Below are positions 7,594-15,943 of a stretch of DNA of 64,000 nucleotides, piece by piece. The notes beneath the pieces are model-generated. The model saw only the letters and a program-made list of their open reading frames with translations. It was not told where the DNA came from and made no database searches. Source of the stretch: Pseudomonadota bacterium (GTDB lineage Bacteria; Desulfobacterota; Desulfobacteria; Desulfobacterales; Desulfolunaceae). The stretch lies in NCBI GenBank assembly GCA_018818835.1, contig JAHIRD010000148.1, forward strand, positions 1 to 64,000. The letters are read 5' to 3'. The position numbers were made by a program, and so were the translations under genes. How positions within the stretch are numbered: position 1 is the first letter of the stretch; each line of letters opens with the position of its first letter.

Positions 7594-9099
7594 TCAGTTT
7601 TCTTCAAAGACCGTTGCCTGGGTGAAGTCTTTGGCAATAAGGCATTTGAATAGATTCAGCCGGTTTAGCTGGTTGGTCCCCTCGTAGATCTGGAGGAGTT
7701 TGGCATCCCTCAAACACTTTTCAGCCCTCATATCATGTCGGAGACCGGCCTGACCCATCAGTTCCAGGGCCATATGGCAGTTCTTGATTCCTGCATCGGT
7801 TCCGGCAAATTTGGCCAGAGAGGCCAGACCGGAGGTGAGTTCGATCTCTTCGTCCGTCTGCATGTCAAAGTTGAATTTCCGCACCAGCCAGAGAACCAGG
7901 GAGTTGCCGAGCACCGGCTGAATAAGCTTTTCAAAAATGATTCGGGGTGTGTATTTTGTGATGTAATAGAGCTGCTTTTGCTGGATCAATTTGTACATGC
8001 CATGCATGCTCGTGGCGTAATTGGCTTCGTTGTAAGCCAGGCGGCCAAGAAGGACGTTCTTGTACATTTCCGCCAGCATGGACTGGACCCATTCCTGATT
8101 GATCAATAGACTGCCGTTCATTTCAGTTTTGCTCACATAATCACGGGCCAGGTTATAGGCCCCCCGGGCAGCTCCGATACCAAAGGCTCCCACCGCAGCC
8201 CTGGATGCTGCAAAATAAAAGTCGATGATCTGCATATTGGTCCGGGTGAGGGACCGTTTGAAATGCTTGCCCTGGTCAGAATTGAACAGGACGTTTGCAT
8301 CCGGGATAAAGCAGTTGTCAAACATCAACTCACTGGCGGGGCATCCTTTCTGGCCCATCTTTTTTTCCATGCGGCCGAAACTGAATCCTTTCATGCCTGT
8401 TTCCACAGCGAGCATCACGGTGCTTGCAGACGGCTTTTTCAGGTCCTCAAAGGCGATGAGCATATGCCAGTGGGACAGATGGCCATTGGAAATAAAGACC
8501 TTGGTCCCGTTGACCACATATCCGCCTTCAACCTTTTTGGCATGGCAGGCCACAGACCCCTTGTCCATGAGATCGGTCTCCTCCACATCTGTCCCGGCAC
8601 CGGGTTCGGTGAGGGCCAGGGACATCAGACAGGGTTTGCCGGTTTTTTCGCCGTTTATGGTGTCCTGGCATAACCGGTTGATCAGGCCTGTGCTCCAAGA
8701 TGATACAGCCACGGCAAAACCCAGGTAATGAACGCCGATGAGATTGGCCATGGCCAGGCATTCCGATCCGATCTCTTCAAGAAAAAATGAAATGGAAGGA
8801 AGGTTATACCCCTGTCCACCGAAAAGTTTGGGAATCCACAGGGTGTAAAAACCCCATTCATTGGCTTTATTGACAAAATCCATGGGGATATGGGTGGGGT
8901 CTTTTTGCATGGTGATATCCAGGGAAAGTGCAAGGGGACGGACCACCTCCGCATTGAATTTTCGGGCAAGGGCAATGACTTTCCGGGTTTCCTTTGACAT
9001 GCCGGACGGTTGGCGGGATATGGCTTTCAAACCCAGGAACGTGTCGTCGAAGCTTGGCGTTTTCTGTGTGAAAGCCTTTATTTCCGAACGTGAAATCAT
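7594..9099 (-). CDS. Acyl-CoA dehydrogenase (large, catalytically complete)
   Basis: 501 residues, longer than the usual 380-400. N-terminal helical domain with IPKLFGGQGYNLPSISFFLEEIG; middle beta domain with SLALTEPGAGTDVE (FAD/substrate contact) and FISNGHLSHW; C-terminal helices with LRDAKLLQIYEGTNQLNR, where Glu473 is the expected catalytic base. About 60-70 extra residues (roughly 355-425, several aromatic) sit between C-terminal helices. AAGGAG precedes the ATG at 9099. It is the second gene of the operon, 11 bp after the thiolase, and lies just before a smaller dehydrogenase without the catalytic Glu. It should oxidise an acyl-CoA to the enoyl-CoA and pass electrons to an electron-transfer flavoprotein not encoded here. 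Confidence 0.88.
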   Translation of the reverse strand: MISRSEIKAFTQKTPSFDDTFLGLKAISRQPSGMSKETRKVIALARKFNAEVVRPLALSLDITMQKDPTHIPMDFVNKANEWGFYTLWIPKLFGGQGYNLPSISFFLEEIGSECLAMANLIGVHYLGFAVAVSSWSTGLINRLCQDTINGEKTGKPCLMSLALTEPGAGTDVEETDLMDKGSVACHAKKVEGGYVVNGTKVFISNGHLSHWHMLIAFEDLKKPSASTVMLAVETGMKGFSFGRMEKKMGQKGCPASELMFDNCFIPDANVLFNSDQGKHFKRSLTRTNMQIIDFYFAASRAAVGAFGIGAARGAYNLARDYVSKTEMNGSLLINQEWVQSMLAEMYKNVLLGRLAYNEANYATSMHGMYKLIQQKQLYYITKYTPRIIFEKLIQPVLGNSLVLWLVRKFNFDMQTDEEIELTSGLASLAKFAGTDAGIKNCHMALELMGQAGLRHDMRAEKCLRDAKLLQIYEGTNQLNRLNLFKCLIAKDFTQATVFEEN

Positions 9100-9110
9100 A
9101 CGTAATCTCC

Positions 9111-10373
9111 TTAAAAATCTTTTTGTAAAATAGTGATGACCATGGCAGCTTCTTCGATGCCAATATTCCCGCCTCCGTTTTCAGCCAGGGCAATGCGTGG
9201 ATTTTCAACCTGGCGGCCCGTGGCTTCACCCCGCAGCTGCCAGACCAGTTCTACCAGTTGTGCCGCCCCGGTGGCACCCACGGGATGCCCTTTGGATTCC
9301 AGACCACCCGATGGATTGATGGGCAGTTTTCCTCCCAGTGCAGAGTGGCCTTCTTCGGCAAAACGTCCACCTTCGCCTTTGGCACAGAATCCAAGCCCTT
9401 CGGTCTGGATGACTTCGCCAAATGCCGAGGCATCATGCACTTCGGCCACGTCAATGTCTTGGGGCCCCACACCGGCTTTTTCATAGGCGGTATGCACCAG
9501 GCGCTCGGTCAGATCCGGATCATCAAACCCCCGGTCCATGCCCCCGCCCACAACCGTGGACAGGACTTTGACAGGTTTTGAGATTCCTTTTTTCTTGATA
9601 AAATCACCGGAACTCAAGATAAGTGCTGCGGCTCCATCACCCACAGGAGAACACATGGGCTGGGTCAGGGGAAAGGCTACCAGTGGGGCAGCAAGAACAT
9701 CCTCAACTGTAAATGGTTTCTGGTATTGGGCATAGGGATTGCCTGCACTGTTGGTGTGGTTTTTTGAGCTGACAATGGCCAGTTGCCTCTGGGTCAGGCC
9801 GTATTTTTCCATGTGCATGCGTGTAGCCGTGGCGTACAGGTCCATGAAGGCACTGCCGCCTTTGTTCTTCTTTTTATCTTTATCATCACGGGTTTCACCA
9901 CGGGCCTCGGCTTCTTTTCGTTTTCTTTCCGCATCAGCCTTCATGGCTTGAATAAACATCTCGATGACCTCCACATCTGCCGAGGATGAAAATAGTTTCA
10001 GACGCTTTTCCCTGTCTTCCATGAACATTTTTTCCATACCCAGGACCAGGGCCACATCGCAAAGGCCAGAGGCGATATTCATCCAGGCCACCTGAAACGC
10101 CGTGGCAGATGAGCAGCAGGCATTTTCAACATTAATCACCGGGATGTTTCCGATGCCCATGGCCCGTAAAACAACCTGGCCCCGGATGGATTCCTGGCCG
10201 GTGACAAGGCCCTGGTACGCGTTCCCCACAGCGGCCATGCGGATGTCACCCTTTGAAATGCCTGCATGGTCAAGGGCTTTTTTTGTGGCTTCATCTGCGA
10301 TACTTTTCATATTTCGGTCGAGGTATTTGCCGAACTTGGTCATTCCCGCGCCTATGACGTAAACATCTCTCAT
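9111..10373 (-). CDS. SCP2-type thiolase (3-ketoacyl-CoA thiolase-like)
   Basis: 420 residues. N-terminal thiolase half with the acylated Cys in VENACCSSATAFQVA; C-terminal half with EVHDASAFGE and GGLESKGHPVGATG carrying the catalytic His. The second Cys of classical thiolases (CxG) is replaced in ENGGGNIG, as is common in the SCP2/acetyl-CoA C-acyltransferase branch that often pairs with DUF35 proteins; no DUF35 gene is seen here. An unusual insertion of about 30 mostly charged residues (around 150-180, many Lys/Arg/Glu/Asp) sits in the loop domain. GGAG precedes the ATG. It heads the dehydrogenase / ligase operon, 377 bp after the TetR gene on the same strand, and should cleave the 3-ketoacyl-CoA. 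Confidence 0.87.
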   Translation of the reverse strand: MRDVYVIGAGMTKFGKYLDRNMKSIADEATKKALDHAGISKGDIRMAAVGNAYQGLVTGQESIRGQVVLRAMGIGNIPVINVENACCSSATAFQVAWMNIASGLCDVALVLGMEKMFMEDREKRLKLFSSSADVEVIEMFIQAMKADAERKRKEAEARGETRDDKDKKKNKGGSAFMDLYATATRMHMEKYGLTQRQLAIVSSKNHTNSAGNPYAQYQKPFTVEDVLAAPLVAFPLTQPMCSPVGDGAAALILSSGDFIKKKGISKPVKVLSTVVGGGMDRGFDDPDLTERLVHTAYEKAGVGPQDIDVAEVHDASAFGEVIQTEGLGFCAKGEGGRFAEEGHSALGGKLPINPSGGLESKGHPVGATGAAQLVELVWQLRGEATGRQVENPRIALAENGGGNIGIEEAAMVITILQKDF

Positions 10374-10750
10374 TGGGTTTCTCCTTCACTGTGATGTGTG
10401 CAAATATACCGTTTTACGAATAACGAATTCCTGATCGTAACCTTTTGTTTAAATTCTTATGTTTATTCAAGGGGGTATAATCCCCATTCATGGTAGACTT
10501 ATGGTGAAGCATTAAAACCTACAACTCAAAGAGACTGAGTACGAGTACGACTGTTTTGGATCACCAACGCCATTTATGGGTTGGCCTCAAACTGTTCGCA
10601 TCCCCCTCAGGGGGGGATGCTCCTGTAATCTTTGTGCCTCCGCGAGAGACGAGGCTTTTTGGTTGTGACTTTACCGCGTTGTGCTCTTCGTGTTCTTCAG
10701 CGACCACCGGGAGCGGGTGGTTGATAAAATCATGTTTTCAGGTTGAACCC
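10374..10750. other. Intergenic region between TetR gene and thiolase operon
   Basis: 377 bases with no supported gene. It holds a GGGG/CCCC palindrome around TATAA (10472-10485) and a 44-bp segment at 10674-10717 repeated elsewhere in the window. No copy of the TetR-type CCGACC operator was seen here, so transcription of the thiolase operon may come partly from the TetR promoter. Confidence 0.5.
10674..10717 (-). repeat. Dispersed 44-bp repeat, copy A
   Basis: Read on the minus strand it begins CCCGCTCCCGGTGGTCGCT and continues with GAACACGAAGA and CACA.CGCGG. A plus-strand copy at 23525-23568 matches at about 39 of 44 positions. Both lie in non-coding gaps. Such fragments with CACGAAG words are scattered in many deltaproteobacterial genomes; I do not know the parent element. 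Confidence 0.6.
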
Positions 10751-11368
10751 CTATGCCTGGTCGACCTTGTAAGGCTTTAAATAGGCATTAATGGCTTCCG
10801 TAAATGCTTCTTCGGCCCATGAAACCGTATGGTTATCCGGATCAAGGTACCATCGCAGATAGATCCCATGGAAAATTGCCGATATGGTTCGGGCTGTGCG
10901 CGTTGTATCATGGTCTATGAACACTCCCGCTACAATTCCATCGTCAAGGGCCTGTTTTTTGACAGCCACCCATTCGTTGATCCATGTGCTGAAAAGTTCT
11001 CGATAGTTTTCATTGTGGGCTGCAAGGGACATGAAATCATAAACGATTTTATGGGCAAAACTCACATCCGGAGTTTCACGAATAAAAAGGGGAAGCCCGA
11101 AGCCAAGAATTTTTTCCATGGGCCCCGAACATTGCTCTATGCCATTTTTGAATAAAGATAAGATTTGATCGTAGTATGCTTTGAATGCTTCTTTGAAAAG
11201 ATCGTCTTTGGATGCAAAATAGTGGGCCATACCCCCTTTGGACAGATTGGCTTCTCTGGCGATGTCAGACATGGTGACGTTGGCGTAACCGTGTGTGCCG
11301 ATGACCTTTATGGCAGCGGATAGAATCTGTGTTCGACGTATGGCTTCAAGTTCAGGTATGGGGGGCAT
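10751..11368 (-). CDS. TetR-family transcriptional regulator
   Basis: 205 residues from the ATG at 11368, which has GGAG at a good distance; longer in-frame starts run through the promoter and operator. Residues about 8-55 form the TetR helix-turn-helix: RRTQILSAAIKVIGTHGYANVTMSDIA, then ANLSKGGMAHYFASKDDLF. The C-terminal ligand domain is all helical; acyl-CoA-type ligands are common in regulators next to fatty-acid operons, so an acyl-CoA effector is plausible but not shown. Two CCGACCAGA sites lie upstream, one exactly between the -35 and -10 elements, which indicates autoregulation. The thiolase operon follows on the same strand. Confidence 0.88.
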   Translation of the reverse strand: MPPIPELEAIRRTQILSAAIKVIGTHGYANVTMSDIAREANLSKGGMAHYFASKDDLFKEAFKAYYDQILSLFKNGIEQCSGPMEKILGFGLPLFIRETPDVSFAHKIVYDFMSLAAHNENYRELFSTWINEWVAVKKQALDDGIVAGVFIDHDTTRTARTISAIFHGIYLRWYLDPDNHTVSWAEEAFTEAINAYLKPYKVDQA

Positions 11369-11385
11369 CCATTGTCTCCGTTTTA

Positions 11386-11429
11386 GATATAATCCGACCA
11401 GACGGATTGTAAACCGACCAGATAGATTA
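11386..11429 (-). promoter_or_regulatory. TetR gene promoter with two TetR-type operators
   Basis: Site 1, AATCCGACCAGACGGATT (11391-11408), is an inverted repeat of the ACCGACC/GGTCGGT type bound by TetR-family proteins. A related half-degenerate site 2 lies at 11412-11429, 21 bp away. On the minus strand TTTACA (11408-11413) and TATATC (11386-11391) are 16 bp apart, so site 1 fills the spacer. Binding would block RNA polymerase. Confidence 0.65.
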
Positions 11430-11659
11430 TGCCTATCAGGTCTGAATTCATGCGTCAAGGAAGAAATGCATGTAAGTACATATTTTTTTTAATCGTTATT
11501 GACAATAATAAAAGATGGTTGTGAAGAAAACAAAATAATGGTAGAAAACCTTAGTCAGGTGAAAAAAGCCTTTGATTTCATCGGGGTAATTGTCACGAAG
11601 CTAATCAATAATGATAATTATGGACAGGACCTTCATGGGCGATGACACGGGAAGATGAT

Positions 11660-12943
11660 ATGGTGAATCAGACTTACAAAATCCTGCTTGTTGATGATGA
11701 ACCTCTGATTTTGAACAATATCGGACGGCTCCTTGAAAACGAAGGTTATTGTGTCGAGACGGCTGATTGTGGTGAAAAAGCCCTTGAATGCCTGAAGGAA
11801 TCACACGTTGATCTGGTTCTTACTGATCTGGTCATGGACAAGGTTGATGGCATGGCCGTTCTCTTGGAGGCCAAAAAAAAATATTCGGATATTGCGGTGA
11901 TTCTGCTCACAGGGTATGCGGACATGAAGGTGGCTGTCAATGCCATTAAATTCGGTGCCGATGATTTCATGCTCAAACCGTCTGAATCCCAAGAGATTTA
12001 TTTCAGGGTCAAACGGTGCCTGGAAAACAAGGAACTTAAAAAAAAGGTGGCGCAGCGAACCCAGGAACTGGAATATCTGAACACGCAGCTTCAAAGGGAT
12101 ATTGTCGAAAGACAGCGTGCAGAAAAGGAACTAAAGACAAGTAACAGTGATCTCCACGAATCTTTGATTAAATTGAAATTTGCCCAGGACAAGCTGATTC
12201 AATCCGAAAAACTTGCGTCCCTTGGAGGTCTGGTCTCCGGGGTGGTCCATGAAATCAACACACCCATCGGCATCGGGATTACTGCATCCACCTTTATCAT
12301 GCAGCAGGTGAAAAAGATTGAAGGCCTGTTTGAAAAAGGAGAGATGGATGACGCCATCCTCAGAAAATTTCTTCATACGGCCTATGAGGGTTCGGCCATG
12401 ATCAGTAAGAACCTCAGCAGGGCAGGAGATCTGATCAGTAATTTTAAACAGGTGTCCGTGGATCAAGCCAGTGAAAAACCAAGGAAGATTGTTGTGGATG
12501 AATACATGCAGGAGGTGCTTTCAAGCCTGAGCATGGAATTCAAACAGTCCGGCCACGACATTGTGGTCAATTGCCCTCCGGATCTGATTTTTGACAGCAG
12601 GCCCGGAGCCCTGGCCCAGATTATCACCAATTTTGTCATGAACGCCATCATCCATGCATTTGATGGTATGGACAACGGTAGAATTGTTTTTGATATTGAA
12701 GCGGATGATGTCAACCTGTGTCTGACATGTCGAGACAATGGTAAGGGCATTAACGAAGAGGCCCTGAAGCAGATATTTGATCCGTTTTACACTACACGCC
12801 GCGATCAGGGTGGCAGCGGATTGGGGCTCTACGTGGTTTATAACCTGGTGACCCAGGCCCTGAACGGGACCATTGATTGTGTAAGTATCCCCGGGAAAGG
12901 CACCACATTCAGCATCAAGGTCCCCCTGAACGGCTGGGAATAA
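11660..12943 (+). CDS. Response-regulator receiver fused to histidine kinase
   Basis: 427 residues from the ATG at 11660 (GGGAAG upstream; an ATG six codons earlier is possible). Residues 6-120 are a CheY-like receiver with acidic VDDE, phosphoacceptor Asp56 in LTDLVMD, Thr84 and Lys106. A coiled coil (about 120-180) leads to the HisKA helix with phosphoacceptor His197 in VVHEINTPIG. The ATPase domain has the N box (TNFVMNAIIHAF), CRDNGKGI, FDPFYTT and GGSGLGLYVV. There is no membrane segment, so it is cytoplasmic and takes its input from another kinase via the receiver. No partner regulator is adjacent. It converges with the next gene, leaving six bases between stops. Confidence 0.88.
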   Translation: MVNQTYKILLVDDEPLILNNIGRLLENEGYCVETADCGEKALECLKESHVDLVLTDLVMDKVDGMAVLLEAKKKYSDIAVILLTGYADMKVAVNAIKFGADDFMLKPSESQEIYFRVKRCLENKELKKKVAQRTQELEYLNTQLQRDIVERQRAEKELKTSNSDLHESLIKLKFAQDKLIQSEKLASLGGLVSGVVHEINTPIGIGITASTFIMQQVKKIEGLFEKGEMDDAILRKFLHTAYEGSAMISKNLSRAGDLISNFKQVSVDQASEKPRKIVVDEYMQEVLSSLSMEFKQSGHDIVVNCPPDLIFDSRPGALAQIITNFVMNAIIHAFDGMDNGRIVFDIEADDVNLCLTCRDNGKGINEEALKQIFDPFYTTRRDQGGSGLGLYVVYNLVTQALNGTIDCVSIPGKGTTFSIKVPLNGWE

Positions 12944-12949
12944 GCCCTG

Positions 12950-15787
12950 TCAATGAATCCCCTGATCTAATGTCCCGATAAAACATCCCGAAACATTATC
13001 AAGCCCGGAACCTCCACTCAGGCTTGATTGTCCCTCATCCGGACTTCTGACAATCAAGGCATTATTTTTATGAATTGTAAAGGGTGAGTTGTCGTCCAAG
13101 AGAACCTTCAACCGGACATTGTAACTCCCGATATTCATATAATTATACGTAATGAGTTCAAAGGGATCGGTGGTGATCTTAATGGATCCGTCATTCACGG
13201 ATCCGTAGTCGTAAATACTTTTATAGTCGAAATACCAGGTGAACGTTTGAATTTTTCCCTTGATACTATCTGCGGGTTTAACAGTGAAGACGCAATGCAT
13301 CGTGTCCACCCCATCGGACGGGGTTACGGTGAAATCCAGCGGGTTTTCATCCAGGACCTGGACCGTGATCAAGGAATGTTCCTCACTTGCGTTGAGTCCC
13401 CCATAGAGTACGGTTGAGTCGCTTGCGTCCCCGCTTACATACCAGGGTTCAGCTCCATAATTCGGGATGGCTGCAAGAATGTGATGATGTTTGATCAAAA
13501 GGTCCGCCACCTCACTCTGGAGGGTGGTGCCGGAATCAATGATTGCTGTCAGCGATGTATCTGTCCATTCAATGGAAGGCGTGTACCCGTCCCCTCCATC
13601 CTGGATGATCACCTTAAATTTGTTCATGGAAAGACCGGGTGATGCAGCAATGAACATAACTTCATTGTATGCCAGTCCTTCGGGCAGATTTTCTTCCAGA
13701 ACCACAATATTCCCGACGGGCGGGAGCACCGGACGGGTGATGATCAATTCGGCCTCATAGGTTCCGGGTTTCGTATAGGTGTGGGAGGCCATGTAATAGT
13801 TTTCAATGGTTTTGTCTGAGTTGACATAGTGGTTGCTGTCGTCAAGGCCCCCTGAAAATTCAGCCACATTGCTGACCTGTTCCCGGCCTCTGATCCAGGT
13901 GGCTTCCGGTGTATCAGCCACGGCAGAGGTGATCCAGTCATGGGTGCAGAGGATGTCCGCGATTTCCTGGTGGGTTGTATATCCCGAGTCTATCATCACT
14001 TTGATGGTGGTGTTCTGCCCTCCTTGGAGGGTGGCATAGCTCACAGACGATCCGCTGGCGGCAAACCAGGGCTCATCGGGACTGTCGGGTATGGCAGAGG
14101 CAATCAGATCCATGGACTCAAGAAGAGAGGCAACCTGAGCCTGGGTGGTGACTCCGGGAATGACCTTGACGTTGATCATGGTTTTATACTGATAAATGGC
14201 GGGTTCCGAATCGGTTAAGGTTTCCTGAACAGTCAGGGTGGTGGTGTTCGCCTCTTTTCCGGGAATCGCTGACACAAGCATTTTGCCAGAAAGGTCAGCC
14301 TGGGCGGCCATGGCATCCACGGTAACCAGGTAGGGTTGTAAGGTGTTGTCGTCATTGATAACCGAGATTCGGTAACCGTTCAACAAGGCGCCCTCGATAC
14401 CTGTGACCAGGATCGCATAGTCCAGGTCCGCTGTGGGTGCCACGGGATCATGCACGGTGTCATTGAAGGTCCAGTCCCATTTAACGACCTCGCCAGGGGC
14501 AATGTCCGTGAATTCAACGATAGATGGCGCCACAGAAAATATGGGATAGGCTCCTATCCCACTGGTGACGATTCCTTCGGTGTAGTGGTAGACGTTCCCG
14601 TCCTCACCACAGGCATAGGCCTGATCAAAGGAGGCCCCCCAGACACTGTTCAGGCTTGTGGTGGTGCCGCTGAGCATATTATACCACTGATTGCCTGAAT
14701 TTCCGTCATAATACAGGGAAACACCGGCATTTCCAACCGCATGGATTTTATTCGGGGACTCCCCCCAGATTCCCCACAGAGAAGGGACCTGACCCTGCTT
14801 GAGGGTGGGGATGACCATGGGCGTCCAGACATTGTCGCTGTATCGGTAGATCACGGCTGCCGAATTTGAATTATTGAAACCGGCTGCAAACACATTGTCC
14901 GGCGAGTCGGCCCAGACCCTTAAAAAGTTTAGGCTCGAAGACTCGGTGTCCATAACATCCCAGGTGTTTGTCGATATTACTTTATGAACAATCAGGCCAT
15001 GGAGACCCACGGCAAAAATCTGGTCATTCCCCGCCATGGTGATTCCGTTGATTTCCGGTAATTGGTCCGGATATGCTTCATTGACCAGATCCCCCTGGCC
15101 CACCTCGCCGACCCATTCAGCCGTGAGGGTGTTACAACGAAGCACAACGCCTGTATTTTTGTATTCGTATTCTTCCTGAGCATCTCCACCGTCTTCTGCT
15201 GGCGGGATTAGGGTCCGAATAACCTTCCATCCGGAAAAATACATGTTTTCAGCAGAGGTACCGCAGAATCCTCCAAACACCTGGGGATAGAACTTGGTGT
15301 CCAGGCTGCCCGGGTCCAAGGTGATTTCCGTCCAGATCGTTCCGTCGTACCTGTATAAAAAGGGTGTTGCCTCATAGAATGTGGGGGCCCACTCCACGTT
15401 GTTTTCAGGAATATGATACGATGTTTTTACGGTCATTCCGCAAATATAGACATTGTTTGCTGAGGTCCCTCCCAGACCTAAGGGCATGCAGGTATAGGGA
15501 TAATCATCCGGGTTGTTTGCCGGGTTGAGTGTGACGGATATAGCTTTATCACCAAACACACTGGCCGTGATATCGGTAAAGTCACCCTCTGCCTTATGAA
15601 AGACATGGCCGGAAAATCCGATGGCGTAAATATCCGAATCAGAACTTCCCCATATAACGTCAAGGGAACTGGTATAACCCGGAATGTCGATTTGTTCCCA
15701 AGCCGAATGGCTTGTTAGAGGAAAAGAAAACACAATGGAAAGGGATACCGCAAGGACCAGGCGGAAACATGCAAAACCGTATTTCAT
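12950..15787 (-). CDS. Large secreted beta-propeller protein with internal repeats
   Basis: 945 residues from the ATG at 15787, which follows GAGG; an ATG four codons earlier contains that site. A signal peptide (FRLVLAVSLSIVFSFPLTSHSA) is followed to about residue 420 by propeller-like repeats of the form VWGxSxxxxYAxGxxGxVxHY. Three related blocks of about 55 residues then start near residues 535, 590 and 745; each has an I/V-rich strand, SG-TT-Q-EVA-LL, and an (A)IP...EPW...SG...GG pattern. A PKD-like strand pattern (TFTWYFDY...GSYNVRLKV) is near 850. The C-terminus has GCFIGT after a Gly/Ser linker, resembling the start of the GCFIATA tails of surface proteins but cut short. Function unknown; an extracellular or outer-surface protein is likely. 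Confidence 0.75.
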   Translation of the reverse strand: MKYGFACFRLVLAVSLSIVFSFPLTSHSAWEQIDIPGYTSSLDVIWGSSDSDIYAIGFSGHVFHKAEGDFTDITASVFGDKAISVTLNPANNPDDYPYTCMPLGLGGTSANNVYICGMTVKTSYHIPENNVEWAPTFYEATPFLYRYDGTIWTEITLDPGSLDTKFYPQVFGGFCGTSAENMYFSGWKVIRTLIPPAEDGGDAQEEYEYKNTGVVLRCNTLTAEWVGEVGQGDLVNEAYPDQLPEINGITMAGNDQIFAVGLHGLIVHKVISTNTWDVMDTESSSLNFLRVWADSPDNVFAAGFNNSNSAAVIYRYSDNVWTPMVIPTLKQGQVPSLWGIWGESPNKIHAVGNAGVSLYYDGNSGNQWYNMLSGTTTSLNSVWGASFDQAYACGEDGNVYHYTEGIVTSGIGAYPIFSVAPSIVEFTDIAPGEVVKWDWTFNDTVHDPVAPTADLDYAILVTGIEGALLNGYRISVINDDNTLQPYLVTVDAMAAQADLSGKMLVSAIPGKEANTTTLTVQETLTDSEPAIYQYKTMINVKVIPGVTTQAQVASLLESMDLIASAIPDSPDEPWFAASGSSVSYATLQGGQNTTIKVMIDSGYTTHQEIADILCTHDWITSAVADTPEATWIRGREQVSNVAEFSGGLDDSNHYVNSDKTIENYYMASHTYTKPGTYEAELIITRPVLPPVGNIVVLEENLPEGLAYNEVMFIAASPGLSMNKFKVIIQDGGDGYTPSIEWTDTSLTAIIDSGTTLQSEVADLLIKHHHILAAIPNYGAEPWYVSGDASDSTVLYGGLNASEEHSLITVQVLDENPLDFTVTPSDGVDTMHCVFTVKPADSIKGKIQTFTWYFDYKSIYDYGSVNDGSIKITTDPFELITYNYMNIGSYNVRLKVLLDDNSPFTIHKNNALIVRSPDEGQSSLSGGSGLDNVSGCFIGTLDQGIH

Positions 15788-15943
15788 GCAAAACCTCATT
15801 AATGAAAAGTGTTTACAATTTTAAACCATGAACAGCCTTTAAAAACAATAAAAAAATACGAGTGGTTAAAAGAACACCGGTTGATTTGTGCTTGCCTGGA
15901 TATAAGGACTTGTCAGTTCTCAGTTTAAGATAGGGCGTGAAAT

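Noticed and set aside
10472-10485. GGGG-TATAA-CCCC palindrome as an operator of the thiolase operon
   Set aside because: A single short site about 100 bp from the start with no second copy; it could be chance or a weak hairpin.
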